This document shows, one piece after another, positions 1-8,523 of a stretch of 36,708 nucleotides of DNA (position 1 is the stretch's first letter; each line of letters opens with the position of its first letter). The stretch is from a virus. The notes under the pieces are model-generated. The model searched no databases and was not told where the DNA came from. It saw only the letters and a program-made list of their open reading frames with translations. Location of the stretch: IMG/VR virus record IMGVR_UViG_3300044766_000037, positions 1-36,708 of that record; one strand, given 5' to 3'. Position numbers and translations under genes: made by a program.

Positions 1-459
1 AACCATTCTGGCAGTCAAGTACAAATGCATCTTAGCGGTACATCGGCAGTTATTTATTGTGCATCTGGGTCGTTCTATCTATCAACTTATCGTGGTAGTT
101 TTGGAGATATAGTTTTTTTTCCTGATGAGCGGCTTAGAGGGAGAATCTTAGGATCTAATGGTAATTGGGGAGTTAATTCAGATACCCCTGATGCAAAGTT
201 GTCAATAAATGGCGGCATACATGTCGGTGGAGACTCTGACCCTGGCGACAACAACCTTCTCGTCGATGGCACTGCTGAAATCACAGGCGCTTTTGGCTGT
301 AACACTAAAACCCCGCAGACCGCCTACGCAAGTGGTGGAGCGTTAGCGGCCTACGCGACTGGAGGGTTTGGTTTGGATAGTGATGCCCATATGCAGGCTC
401 TATTTGATTTGGTTGTAGCGATGAGAGCAGCTTTAGTAGCAAATGGAATAATGAGTTAA
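1..459 (+). CDS. Tail fibre protein, C-terminal part (5'-truncated by window edge)
   Basis: The frame is open from the first base (reads N-H-S-G-S-Q before the first Met at 25), so the gene starts outside the window. The visible ~152 residues are Gly/Ser/Asp-rich beta-type sequence. They are followed by a C-terminal signature common in phage tail fibres: FGCN-KTPQ, a Gly/Ala-rich linker, and a terminal helix with ALFDLVVAMRAALVANGI, which probably trimerises. The next gene follows after 12 bases with a clear Shine-Dalgarno (SD) sequence. It is likely the 3' end of a receptor-binding fibre. It could be the end of the LamG-like gene at the right edge if the molecule is circular, but that cannot be shown here. 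Confidence 0.75.
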   Translation, partial: NHSGSQVQMHLSGTSAVIYCASGSFYLSTYRGSFGDIVFFPDERLRGRILGSNGNWGVNSDTPDAKLSINGGIHVGGDSDPGDNNLLVDGTAEITGAFGCNTKTPQTAYASGGALAAYATGGFGLDSDAHMQALFDLVVAMRAALVANGIMS

Positions 460-471
460 AGGAGATAAACC

Positions 472-810
472 ATGATAATTGAGCAACCAATTACTGCAGC
501 TTTAGTGGCAGCAACAGCGACGGCATATTATACAAGCCCGGCGAACCTGAAACGGGCTATAATAAAAGCCGTAAGCTTTACAAACACTGATACCGTTCCG
601 CAGACGATCACGGTTCACTTGGTGCCCGCGGCCGGATCTGCGACAGACACGAATAAGCTGATTGCGGCTAGGAGTTTGAATGCTGGAGAAACTTTCCAGT
701 GCGCAGAACTGGAGAATAAGGTGCTTCTAGCCGGCGGTATGCTGCAAGCTTTAGCGTCGGCGGCAAGCAAAGTAAGTATCCAAGGAACGGTGCTCGAGCA
801 TTCATTTTAG
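472..810 (+). CDS. Small virion-associated protein, unknown function (112 aa)
   Basis: It starts at an ATG preceded by AAGGAGATAAACC, a strong ribosome binding site. The 112-residue product is Ala/Thr-rich with alternating hydrophobics (roughly residues 28-50 and 75-112), suggesting a compact beta-sandwich. There is no signal peptide or membrane segment. It lies between a tail-fibre end and a cupin-like gene, eight bases before the latter, in a run of virion genes. I recall similar small proteins near phage tail or ejection genes, but no precise function. A minor structural or fibre-associated role is inference from position. Confidence 0.6.
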   Translation: MIIEQPITAALVAATATAYYTSPANLKRAIIKAVSFTNTDTVPQTITVHLVPAAGSATDTNKLIAARSLNAGETFQCAELENKVLLAGGMLQALASAASKVSIQGTVLEHSF

Positions 811-817
811 GGGCAGT

Positions 818-1285
818 ATGGTAAGGAATTTTTTGAAGAAGATCTTTCGACAGAAGGCTGTTCGGGTAAGGCGAAATCTTGACCTCGCGGCGCTCGAGTC
901 CCATATGCTCGGCTTGCCGGGTCAAATTAAAATTCCGACGGACCATATCTTCTCTGGCGGCGTTTATATCCGCCAGGTAAAAATTCCCGTCGGCACCTTG
1001 GTCATGGGGATGCGGCATCGGAATGCGACATGCAACATCCTGCTCAAAGGCGTGCTGCAAGTATACGTCGAAGAGGGAAAGCCGCCGATCACGATCGTCG
1101 GCCCGCATATTTTCACTTCACCTCCTGGAGCTAAAAAGTTCGCCTACTGCCAGGAAGAGGCGATTTTTATTAATATCATTCCAACGAATGAGATAGATCC
1201 TGACGAGATTGAAAGGCAGGTTATCATTCCAGAACAGGAATATTTAGCGCAGAAGGAGGAAGCGAGATGTCTTTCATCGCAGTAG
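818..1285 (+). CDS. Cupin-like phage protein (155 aa)
   Basis: After a basic N-terminus the protein shows a double-stranded beta-helix pattern. Short Gly-bounded strands run from about residue 45 to 130: KIPVGTLVMGMRHR, CNILLKGVLQVYVEEG, GPHIFTSPPGAKKFAYC. Such cupin-like proteins occur in phage structural modules, usually without a known enzyme activity. I do not see the complete His/Glu metal set, so catalysis is doubtful. A sensing, binding or virion role is possible. The last 19 bases overlap the start of the next ejection-protein gene, so translation is probably coupled. Confidence 0.55.
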   Translation: MVRNFLKKIFRQKAVRVRRNLDLAALESHMLGLPGQIKIPTDHIFSGGVYIRQVKIPVGTLVMGMRHRNATCNILLKGVLQVYVEEGKPPITIVGPHIFTSPPGAKKFAYCQEEAIFINIIPTNEIDPDEIERQVIIPEQEYLAQKEEARCLSSQ

Positions 1286-2190
1286 CAATCGGCGGCGCGA
1301 CCGCCATCGGTGGCGCTTTAATTTCTAGTAGCGCCGCAAAATCAGCCGCAAAAACTCAAGCTGGATCTGCAGATAAAGCAACGGCTGAGCAGCAGCGCCA
1401 GTATGACATAGGCCGCGAAGATTTAGCTCCTTATCGTACGCAAGGGACGTCAGCGCTTAATGAGCTTGCGGGGCTTCTTGGGCTCCCTACGACTGGCGGA
1501 GAGGCAAGTGTAGTTACAGATCCGTATGCTGCTCAACGGACGCAGCTGACGAACGAAATAGAAACGTTGATGGCCGATCCGCAAAACCGCGATACGAGAA
1601 TATTCGGCGCAGGTGGATCATCGACGACAAGAATTGGGGAACTCCAAGCTCAACTAGCTAAGCTGCCGCCGGCCCCCGCTGCCGGAGGAGCGCAGCCTGC
1701 CGCCGCTGGTCCAACAGACATCATGGCTAAGTTAGAGGCGCAACCCGGGTTCAAGTTTCGGCTCGCTGAGGGCCAGAAGGGCGTCGAGCGCAGTGCCGCC
1801 TCGCGGACCGGCACCCTCTCAGGCGCTGCCACAAAAGCCATGGCGGAGTATAACCAGAACTTCGCGTCTAACGAATACGACAACGCGGTCAACCGGCTTA
1901 TGTCATTATCGAAGCTCGGACAAGAAAGCACCATGGCGACGGCAAATCTCGGGGCCCATACGGCGGACCAGATTTCCAGCAATACGATCGGCGCCGGAAA
2001 CGCGACGGCGGCCGGTCAAGTTGGAAGCGCTAATGCTTGGGGCAGCGCGGTAGGCAGCATCGGCAGTAACATCGGAAATATGGTGACGCTGCAAAATTTG
2101 AATAAGACGGGATACAGCGCTCCTAGTGTTCAGTTCCCTAATGGTGTGCCTAATGATTACGAAGCCCCTAATATATTCAAAGATCAATAA
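1267..2190 (+). CDS. DNA ejection/transfer protein, P22 gp7-like
   Basis: The 307-residue product begins with a hydrophobic Gly/Ala/Ser segment (residues 3-25) and continues with QQRQYDIGREDLAPYRTQG (about 43-61). Further on come QPGFKFRLAEGQKGVERSA, a Gly-rich GTLSGAATKAMAEYNQNFASNEY, and Ala/Gly repeats ending near residue 265. This pattern is typical of podovirus DNA-transfer (ejection) proteins, which leave the head with the DNA and help build a channel through the envelope. The start is fixed by AGGAGGAAGCGAG before the ATG. It heads a run of three large genes matching the P22 gp7-gp20-gp16 arrangement. Confidence 0.8.
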   Translation: MSFIAVAIGGATAIGGALISSSAAKSAAKTQAGSADKATAEQQRQYDIGREDLAPYRTQGTSALNELAGLLGLPTTGGEASVVTDPYAAQRTQLTNEIETLMADPQNRDTRIFGAGGSSTTRIGELQAQLAKLPPAPAAGGAQPAAAGPTDIMAKLEAQPGFKFRLAEGQKGVERSAASRTGTLSGAATKAMAEYNQNFASNEYDNAVNRLMSLSKLGQESTMATANLGAHTADQISSNTIGAGNATAAGQVGSANAWGSAVGSIGSNIGNMVTLQNLNKTGYSAPSVQFPNGVPNDYEAPNIFKDQ

Positions 2191-2199
2191 GGAGATACT

Positions 2200-3819
2200 A
2201 TGTCAACGATAAACGACGCAATTCCATTAGCCGCCCAAGCGCCTCAACAGCCTGACATAATGGCGAACTTGACCAAGATGCTAGCTTTGAAAAACATGCA
2301 ACAGCAGGGGCAAATGCAAGATCAGGCGATGCAGGAGAACCAGATCAAACTCCAGCAAATGAAACAAAGCGCGGCGGATAACGCAACGGCGCGCAAAATT
2401 TTAGACGAAGCTGGCGGTAATTTGAAAGTCGCGGCGCCTAAGCTGATTCAGGCGCTTGGTTCGCAAGCGCTTACCATCGTCGACGAGTTTACCAAGCGAG
2501 AGCAATCGCTGGCGTCGCTAGACGAAACCAAGCGTAAAACCGCGCTTGACAAAATGACTACTTTTTCCAGCGCCGTCGACGACGTGATGTCCCTTCCTCC
2601 GGCTCAGCGCCCGCAGGCTTGGGAGAATAAGAAAACCCTACTAATCCAAAGCGGAAGTATGTCGCAGGAGCAATCGGCCGGTCTTCCTATTTGGGACGAC
2701 GAGCTGATGTTAGGGAAAGGCAATGAGCTTAAGCAGACAATCAGCGACCTAGAAATGAGGAGCAAAAAGGCCGGGGCTGAGAAAGCAGAGTCCGACGCGA
2801 AGACCGCCGCGCAAACAGCTTCCGGCACGACGCCGATGACGCCGTACCAAAAGGCGACACTGAATAAGCCTGACTACGGGAAAAGTGTTCCGCTGCCACC
2901 AGCAGTTGAGGCTCAACAGATACGCATGGATGCGACGAAAGCTAAAGTAACAGGAGGCGGCGCGATTGCCCCAGAAATTCAAGGCGGAGCGTATACTGGA
3001 AAACCCGGAGAACTAAATATGAAAGTTCTTGAGGGTCTTCCTCCTGGGGAGGCAAATATAATCAAGGGCATGCGTGAGGGTCGAGTTAATATGCCGACAG
3101 GCATGGCGGCTGGGAAAGAACCGTGGGTGAGCCGGCTTAGAATCGCGAATGCTTATGATCCGGAATTTGATCAAACAAATTGGCAAAATCGGTTGACTAC
3201 TCGAAGGGAATTTAATACCGGCAAAGAAAGCGACCAAATACGTTCGCTCAATACACTGATAAAACATCTCGGACAATTATGGGAAGCTTCCGATGCTTTA
3301 GATAATACCGGTATCACAGGAGGCACAAAACTCGGCGGTTATTTGACTAACCTCGGTAAAGAGCAATTTGGAAGCAAAGCCTTGAAGTCATGGGATGTTG
3401 CCGCGGCCGCAGCCGGCGGTGAAATTGCCGCATTGCTCAAGGGTGGTGTTCCCGGCAAAGAGGAAATTGAACAGCAAATTAGAAATTTCAATCGAAACGA
3501 CCCTAAAGATGCTCAACGTCAAGCAATTAAAGATACTTGGCGCTTGGCAGTCGGTCGACTTTCAGCTTTAGAGTCCCAATGGGATACGGCTTTCCATTCA
3601 CCTCATGATATGAAGTTTATTAATGATACTTCAGAGAAAGTTCTTCAGCGAATGGGTCTTCAACCAGAAGAGAAAAATTACCAAGGACACGGGGCTGTTG
3701 CGCCTGTCGCGGCATCTACCGGCGTCGACCCACGAGTTAAGGCTTATGCCGACAAGTATTTTAATGGTAACGTGAATGCCGCGCAAGCGGCGATCGCTAA
3801 GCAACGAGGAGACCGATAA
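2200..3819 (+). CDS. Internal virion / ejection protein (P22 gp20-like position)
   Basis: The 539-residue protein is largely helical. It has a Gln/Met-rich N-terminal coiled coil (residues ~25-60), a charged Lys/Ala-rich middle (~190-215), and a folded region containing QIRSLNTLIKHLGQLWEASDAL (~340-365). It has no signal peptide. The start follows AAGGAGATACT. It sits between the gp7-like gene and another large ejection-type gene, whose ATG overlaps this stop codon (TAATG). By size, composition and order it matches the second ejection protein of P22-like podoviruses, delivered into the cell envelope with DNA. Assignment rests on context more than motif. Confidence 0.7.
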   Translation: MSTINDAIPLAAQAPQQPDIMANLTKMLALKNMQQQGQMQDQAMQENQIKLQQMKQSAADNATARKILDEAGGNLKVAAPKLIQALGSQALTIVDEFTKREQSLASLDETKRKTALDKMTTFSSAVDDVMSLPPAQRPQAWENKKTLLIQSGSMSQEQSAGLPIWDDELMLGKGNELKQTISDLEMRSKKAGAEKAESDAKTAAQTASGTTPMTPYQKATLNKPDYGKSVPLPPAVEAQQIRMDATKAKVTGGGAIAPEIQGGAYTGKPGELNMKVLEGLPPGEANIIKGMREGRVNMPTGMAAGKEPWVSRLRIANAYDPEFDQTNWQNRLTTRREFNTGKESDQIRSLNTLIKHLGQLWEASDALDNTGITGGTKLGGYLTNLGKEQFGSKALKSWDVAAAAAGGEIAALLKGGVPGKEEIEQQIRNFNRNDPKDAQRQAIKDTWRLAVGRLSALESQWDTAFHSPHDMKFINDTSEKVLQRMGLQPEEKNYQGHGAVAPVAASTGVDPRVKAYADKYFNGNVNAAQAAIAKQRGDR

Positions 3820-5528
3820 TGGGAAGCCAAGCTGTTCCAACTTTTGACGATTTTGTAAAGTCGTCGACTCCGGTCCCTGAACTTGCGCCGCCTCCCCTAG
3901 TTGCGATAAAACCACCTGCAGCTGCAACTGCGCCGCCAAGCTTTGATGAATTCGATAAGACTGAGGTCAAGCCCAGCCTCCTGAAAGAATTCGGGGTCGC
4001 GACGGTCGACCAGTTGATCGGCATGGCGAAGGGCGCGGGATCGACGGCTTGGGGCATAAATGAGATGCTTCACAAGTATATTCCAGGCATTTCGTGGGCC
4101 ACAAATAAGTTGAGCGATTACACGCTAGGTCACCACATTACGCCGGAGGAGTTCGCCAAGGCCCGCGACACTTTGAATCTAAAGCCGAAGAACCTCGCTC
4201 AGAAGGTGGGGTTCGGCGCCGAGCAGGTCGGAGAATTTTTGCTCCCCGGCGCGGCTATCTCAAAAACCCAAAAGCTAGCGGCAGCTGGAACGAGGTTTGC
4301 CGAGTCGTTTCCCCGGCTGGCTAAGCTCGCGCCTGTCGCCGAATATGGATCGCGCGGCGCGCTCGAAGCTGTCCCCGCAATGGCGATCGCTAAGGCCCAG
4401 GGCCAGGAAAATACCGGCGGACTAGGGGTGATGGCGGCGGTCAGCCCGACGTTCGGAAAGTTGCTTAATAAGACCGGCGCCTCAAGAGTGGTGACGGAGG
4501 CAGGCAAAGGAATCGTCGGCAAGGTATCGAAGACGCTGTCAGAAAAAATTCCTGAAGTTATGCAGTCGCCTCGTCAAATGATGTGGCGCGCTTTGAAGCC
4601 TGGCGTGCGCAATCGCGAGTTTGATAAATCTTTGAACTCTGCGATGCCGGAACTTTATACTCAAGCAAAAATAGCTGGTAAGAAATCTATTGAGAATATT
4701 GATGATTTTATTGAATTAACAAAGGCCACCAAGAAAAGAATTTGGGAGCCTTATCAAAAGTTTTTGGATACCGCAAAACCAGTAAAATCACCGGCCGCTG
4801 GATACTTCTCAGAATCCACAGCCGGAATTGCCGCGACTGCTAAAACCGCCGCCTCTAATGTAATGTTGGATGGATCAAAAATAGCCGACGCGATCGAGTC
4901 TGGTATTGCTACTCGTCAAACTGCAAAGAATCCTGCAGCGGTCGAAACTTTGAAAGAATGGGCCGCTACTTATAGAGCTAAAGGGCAAATTAATATTGCC
5001 GACGCTGAAGACTTTTTGCAAAATGCTAATGCGGAACTCCAAAGTTTTTATGCGAAATATCCTGCGGCTCGACATGCGGCAACCGAAGCGGATGTTGCTT
5101 TGTCCGGTACGGTTAAAGAGGCAGAAGCTTTAAGGGCTGGGATCAATAAAATTATTGCTCAAGCACATCCTAAAGTTAAAGAAGTTTATGGTGCTTTATC
5201 GAATCTTGAACAAGAAGCTTACAAGAGGGTCAATGTATCGAAGCGATTAGCCCCTGAGTCTCTGACGGAACAAATGAGCAAAGTTCATGCAGCTGGTAAG
5301 TTTGCCTTAGGCGTCGCGACTGGTCATCCGCTGCAGGCCGCTGGCGCGTTAGCCGAGGGAATCGCATACCGTGAAGCCGGCAAGATGATCGCTAAGCGGA
5401 ACACCAGCGACTACCTGATCAAGCAGGCGTTTAAGGATTTCGGTGAATACGTCGAGAAAGCGAAGATGGCGCATCGAGTTCCGACGGCGCTAACCGGCGC
5501 CGCACAAAAATCTGGTACTACACCTTAG
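3819..5528 (+). CDS. Large internal virion / ejection protein (P22 gp16-like position)
   Basis: The 569-residue product starts with a Pro-rich tail carrying two similar short motifs, FDDFVKSS (residues ~8-15) and FDEFDKTE (~40-47), spaced by PPxxAxxPP. Such N-terminal FDDF-type repeats are common in internal virion proteins of podoviruses. The rest is mixed helical sequence with Ala-rich stretches (~150-215 and ~480-515) that could insert in membranes. I see no lysozyme or transglycosylase motif. The ATG overlaps the previous stop by one base, so the three ejection proteins appear translationally coupled. Base composition drops in GC between about 4620 and 5260. Confidence 0.7.
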   Translation: MGSQAVPTFDDFVKSSTPVPELAPPPLVAIKPPAAATAPPSFDEFDKTEVKPSLLKEFGVATVDQLIGMAKGAGSTAWGINEMLHKYIPGISWATNKLSDYTLGHHITPEEFAKARDTLNLKPKNLAQKVGFGAEQVGEFLLPGAAISKTQKLAAAGTRFAESFPRLAKLAPVAEYGSRGALEAVPAMAIAKAQGQENTGGLGVMAAVSPTFGKLLNKTGASRVVTEAGKGIVGKVSKTLSEKIPEVMQSPRQMMWRALKPGVRNREFDKSLNSAMPELYTQAKIAGKKSIENIDDFIELTKATKKRIWEPYQKFLDTAKPVKSPAAGYFSESTAGIAATAKTAASNVMLDGSKIADAIESGIATRQTAKNPAAVETLKEWAATYRAKGQINIADAEDFLQNANAELQSFYAKYPAARHAATEADVALSGTVKEAEALRAGINKIIAQAHPKVKEVYGALSNLEQEAYKRVNVSKRLAPESLTEQMSKVHAAGKFALGVATGHPLQAAGALAEGIAYREAGKMIAKRNTSDYLIKQAFKDFGEYVEKAKMAHRVPTALTGAAQKSGTTP

Positions 5529-5536
5529 GAGGTTGT

Positions 5537-6844
5537 ATGCGTAAATTTGGCCTATGCATTTTTTTGATAGTCGTTCTGGCGTCGTTTGGGTTTGGACAGG
5601 GGTCGCTTTCTCCAATGCCGCATCTGCAGTTTTTCAATAACACGGGTACAGTCTGCGCTTCATGCATTCTTTACACCTACGCGGCTGGAGGCACTACCCC
5701 GCTTGCGACTTATTCTGACGATAATTTGGGAACCGCGAATCCGACAACTATTACTTTGAATTCAGCCGGACGGCCGTCGGTGAGTAATGCTGAGGTCGCA
5801 ATTTATCTAGATCCGGCGACGGCTTACAAATTCTTGCTTAAGACAAGCGTTGGGGCTACTGTTTGGACACAAGACACAATCAAAGGGATCGATGCGCTTC
5901 TTGAAGAGGATCTGGCGGCGGTGACGTCAGGAAACGGGGCTGCGAAGATTGGTTATAGCCAAGCGACTGGCGTCAACCGTACGGTGAAGTTAGTCTTAGA
6001 CGAGATGCCGACGTTGAAGGGCGAAGGCGCGCTTGGAAACGGCACGACAAACGATTCAGGGGCGTTATCGAGTGCCTGCACCGCGCATGATAGCGTAATC
6101 GTCGGTCCAGGGACGTACTTGATTGACTCGAACGTCTCAGTTAGTTGTGTCTTAGATTTCAGAGGCGGAATTTTTTCTATCTCGACTGGAAAAACGTTGA
6201 CGATTACCATTAAGCCTTTAGCGCCTGATACACAGATTTTTATGGGTCCTGGAACGGTCGTAGTGTCTAATGCAAAGGCGAAGTGGTTCGGGTCTACTAC
6301 CGAACAAATTGTCGCGCCTGGCGCGTTAACCGCCGCGGTGGGCGCCGCAACCGGTCTGACAGGAACTTATTACTACCAGGTCACATACGTGACTCCATTG
6401 GGAGAAACGCAAGCGGGCACGGTATCGACTGTCGTCTCTCCTTCAAACCAAAAAGTCAACCTGAGTTCTATCCCTGTCTCCTCTGATACTACGGTTACCG
6501 GCCGAAACATCTATAGAACTGTGGCAGCTGGCACTGGATTTAAATATCTTGTCACGAATCTTCTCAATAACACGACGACTACTTATATTGACAATATAGC
6601 GGACGGCTCGTTGGGAGCCGCGGCTCCGCTTGTCAACTCGACTGGTGGCCAATATTCTATCGACGGCCGAGTGCTGTTCTACGGTTTATCAAATGCCACG
6701 GCGTCAAGTCAAGTTTTTGATGTGAACGGCAGGTTGAGCATATTAACTTGCCCAGAGTACGCCGATAACGCCGCGGCGCTTGCGGCAGGCCTCAAAATCG
6801 GAGATATTTATAGAACGGTCGATGCGGTAAAGGTAGTTCATTAA
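5537..6844 (+). CDS. Tail spike/fibre-like protein with N-terminal signal peptide
   Basis: The 435-residue protein has a strong SD (TTAGGAGGTTGT) directly before an ATG that encodes a Sec-type signal peptide: basic MRK, a hydrophobic core to about residue 18, and a likely cut near FGFG/Q. The mature part begins with SPMPHLQFFNNTGT and then LATYSDDNLGT (~60), the typical N-terminal attachment domain of phage tail proteins. A pectate-lyase-like segment follows (GTTNDSGAL...GPGTYLIDSNV, ~168-200), then fibronectin-like repeats. The C-terminus, YADNAAALAAGLKIGDIYRT, is a common tail-fibre ending. A signal peptide on a virion protein is unusual. Confidence 0.75.
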   Translation: MRKFGLCIFLIVVLASFGFGQGSLSPMPHLQFFNNTGTVCASCILYTYAAGGTTPLATYSDDNLGTANPTTITLNSAGRPSVSNAEVAIYLDPATAYKFLLKTSVGATVWTQDTIKGIDALLEEDLAAVTSGNGAAKIGYSQATGVNRTVKLVLDEMPTLKGEGALGNGTTNDSGALSSACTAHDSVIVGPGTYLIDSNVSVSCVLDFRGGIFSISTGKTLTITIKPLAPDTQIFMGPGTVVVSNAKAKWFGSTTEQIVAPGALTAAVGAATGLTGTYYYQVTYVTPLGETQAGTVSTVVSPSNQKVNLSSIPVSSDTTVTGRNIYRTVAAGTGFKYLVTNLLNNTTTTYIDNIADGSLGAAAPLVNSTGGQYSIDGRVLFYGLSNATASSQVFDVNGRLSILTCPEYADNAAALAAGLKIGDIYRTVDAVKVVH

Positions 6845-6870
6845 ATGCAGGTTTTTTGAGGGTTTTACCT

Positions 6871-7104
6871 ATGTTGACTCCAGGAGAAATTTGGCCAATG
6901 ATTGCTGGTTCGGCCGTAGTAGTATATGGCGCTGGTCATTTTATTGGAAGTATTGTAACGAAAATCAGCAATGGAAAACATGTGACGAAAGAAGTATGTT
7001 CTGCGGTTCACATGGCGACTGCGGAACACCTAAAAAGAATTGACATAAATGTCGACCGTATTTGGAGGCGTCTTGACGGTCAAACAATAGAAGGTGACGA
7101 ATGA
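6871..7104 (+). CDS. Small membrane protein of the lysis cassette (77 aa)
   Basis: I place the start at the ATG preceded by GAGGG eight bases upstream. A TTG at 6856 would add five residues but has no SD. Residues ~8-29 form one hydrophobic segment (MIAGSAVVVYGAGHFIGSIV), and the rest is a charged amphipathic helix (AEHLKRIDINVDRIWRRL). Its stop overlaps the endolysin ATG (ATGA). One membrane helix followed by a coiled-coil tail fits a pinholin-, spanin- or XhlA-like accessory lysis protein. The exact class cannot be decided. Confidence 0.6.
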   Translation: MLTPGEIWPMIAGSAVVVYGAGHFIGSIVTKISNGKHVTKEVCSAVHMATAEHLKRIDINVDRIWRRLDGQTIEGDE

Positions 7105-7526
7105 ACGTACTCTGGCAAGACTACCAACTAACACTTCTGGCGTTGGTAATATGGCGCGAAACTCGAGGAGCCGGGGCTGCCTGCATGGCAGCGGTCGGAT
7201 GCAGTATCCGCAATCGCGTAAAGAAACCAACATGGTGGGGCAAGAACTACATCGACGTCATTACTAAGAAGTGGCAGTACAGCTCAATGGCTGCATTGAA
7301 TGACCCGCAGTTGGTCAAGTACCCGCAAGCCGGAGATACTGAGTTCGATTTTGCCTTGCGTTTAGCCGCTGACGTTATTATTGACAAAACTATCAGTCCT
7401 TTTCCTGGTGCCGACAGTTATTTTGACGACTCGATTCCAGCGCCGAAATGGGCGACGCCTGAAACTTTTTGCGGTAAGATCGGACGCATTTCGTTCTATA
7501 ATTTAGACAAAGATGTGGAGGCATAG
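7101..7526 (+). CDS. Endolysin, SleB/CwlJ-type cell wall hydrolase
   Basis: The 141-residue protein matches the SleB/Hydrolase_2 family. LALVIWRETRGAG (residues 13-25) has the predicted catalytic Glu20. It is followed by AAVGCSIRNRV, WWGKNY, a WQYSSM motif (~60), and ADSYFDDS...PKWA (~107-121), ending with IGRISFYNL. These enzymes cleave peptidoglycan. In phages they act as endolysins released by the holin. There is no signal or anchor sequence, so it needs a membrane-permeabilising partner, and small membrane-protein genes flank it on both sides. Confidence 0.85.
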   Translation: MNVLWQDYQLTLLALVIWRETRGAGAACMAAVGCSIRNRVKKPTWWGKNYIDVITKKWQYSSMAALNDPQLVKYPQAGDTEFDFALRLAADVIIDKTISPFPGADSYFDDSIPAPKWATPETFCGKIGRISFYNLDKDVEA

Positions 7527-7527
7527 C

Positions 7528-7770
7528 ATGAAAAGATGGTATGATGTGCTATTGGATGAAAAGATAATTACATGCTTGTTAATTATATTTTGCGCCCTTT
7601 GCATTTTTGTTCTAGTTCATATGCAAGCAGATGAAAAGTATATTGTCGTCTTCGGGGCTGCAATTACTACGTTGGTTGGTTCTTTGGTACGCGGCACTAC
7701 GCATTCCATTCAACCAACAGATTCAAGTCAATCTGTTTCACAAACAACAACTATCACTCCAAAGGAGTAA
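7528..7770 (+). CDS. Holin candidate (80 aa, two membrane helices)
   Basis: The ATG at 7528 lies six bases after GGAGG (7517-7521), so the in-frame ATG at 7513 is unlikely to be the start. Residues ~13-33 (IITCLLIIFCALCIFVLVHM) and ~39-57 (YIVVFGAAITTLVGSLVRG) are hydrophobic, and a Ser/Thr/Gln-rich polar tail follows. Size, two helices and its place directly after the endolysin fit a small holin that forms membrane lesions at lysis. It has no diagnostic family motif. The gene at 6871 is the alternative holin. Confidence 0.6.
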   Translation: MKRWYDVLLDEKIITCLLIIFCALCIFVLVHMQADEKYIVVFGAAITTLVGSLVRGTTHSIQPTDSSQSVSQTTTITPKE

Positions 7771-7776
7771 AACTAT

Positions 7777-8280
7777 ATGAAAACTTTTCTACGACTTTTG
7801 ATTTTACTAGTTTCCTTGCCTTTAATGTTTCTTTGTACTGCTACTGCTCAAGATCAATCTACTTCACGCTTTGGCGCCTTAGGCCTAGGATACGATAATC
7901 TCGGCAGTCCTTCAATACAGGGATTCACGGCCTTTGGGATTCCTATTTCCGATAAATTCATCAACTACACGGCTATGGATATTTCACGTGTACAGCAAGA
8001 CGGTATGGTTACAGTGGCAGGCATCCCGCTTACTTATCGGTTCAGGTCGGGATTTGCTTACAAGATTTATGCCATTACCCCTGGAACAACCCTTTATGGC
8101 CTTGGTGATGCGGGTATGGCAGCAAACGGTAGTGTGTTGGTGGGTGCTTTTGAGTACGGTGGATTTATAGACCAAGCTCTTGGTAAAGGATGGGGGTTGA
8201 TGGTGATCCTCTCTGCCCAAAGAGATGCCATAAATGGGACTCGATTTAATCCTGGATTCGGGCTGAGGAAGAAGCTTTAA
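7777..8280 (+). CDS. Exported, outer-membrane-barrel-like protein (167 aa)
   Basis: A strong AAAGGAG precedes the ATG. Residues 1-25 form a clear signal peptide (MKTFLR, hydrophobic core, cleavage near ATA/Q). The ~142-residue mature part alternates hydrophobic and polar residues with many Gly and aromatic residues (GALGLGYDNLG, QGFTAFGIPI, YKIYAITPG, AFEYGGFIDQ, GWGLMVILSAQ), resembling a small outer-membrane beta-barrel. Phage-encoded outer-membrane proteins such as lambda Lom are precedents. A role in receptor masking, superinfection exclusion or envelope disruption is inference. The stop overlaps the next ATG by one base. Confidence 0.6.
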   Translation: MKTFLRLLILLVSLPLMFLCTATAQDQSTSRFGALGLGYDNLGSPSIQGFTAFGIPISDKFINYTAMDISRVQQDGMVTVAGIPLTYRFRSGFAYKIYAITPGTTLYGLGDAGMAANGSVLVGAFEYGGFIDQALGKGWGLMVILSAQRDAINGTRFNPGFGLRKKL

Positions 8281-8522
8281 TGGACATTACTGGATTACAA
8301 AAAGCTGTAGATAAATTAACTAATGAAGCCGTCCCCGCTCTTACAGGGGCGGTTGAAAAACTTATAGAGTCGGCTGATAAACATATAGATGAAGATCTCG
8401 TTCAAATTATTGCTAGCCTTAATGGATTGGCCTTAACTGTCGTCAATGACCTTCATTGCCTTTTGGATCGGCTAAACGGTTCTACTATTACCCACACTTT
8501 CAATATTCCCCCGAGGGTTTAA
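8280..8522 (+). CDS. Small helical protein of unknown function (80 aa)
   Basis: The ATG overlaps the previous stop (TAATG), with GAGGAAG upstream. The product is mostly amphipathic helix up to about residue 66 (LQKAVDKLTNEAVPAL, VEKLIESADKHIDEDLVQII). A short beta-like tail, THTFNIPPRV, follows. It has no signal peptide or membrane segment. It sits between two exported proteins in the same operon and is separated from the next ATG by one base. It may partner the exported proteins, but nothing in the sequence states its job. Confidence 0.5.
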   Translation: MDITGLQKAVDKLTNEAVPALTGAVEKLIESADKHIDEDLVQIIASLNGLALTVVNDLHCLLDRLNGSTITHTFNIPPRV

Positions 8523-8523
8523 A

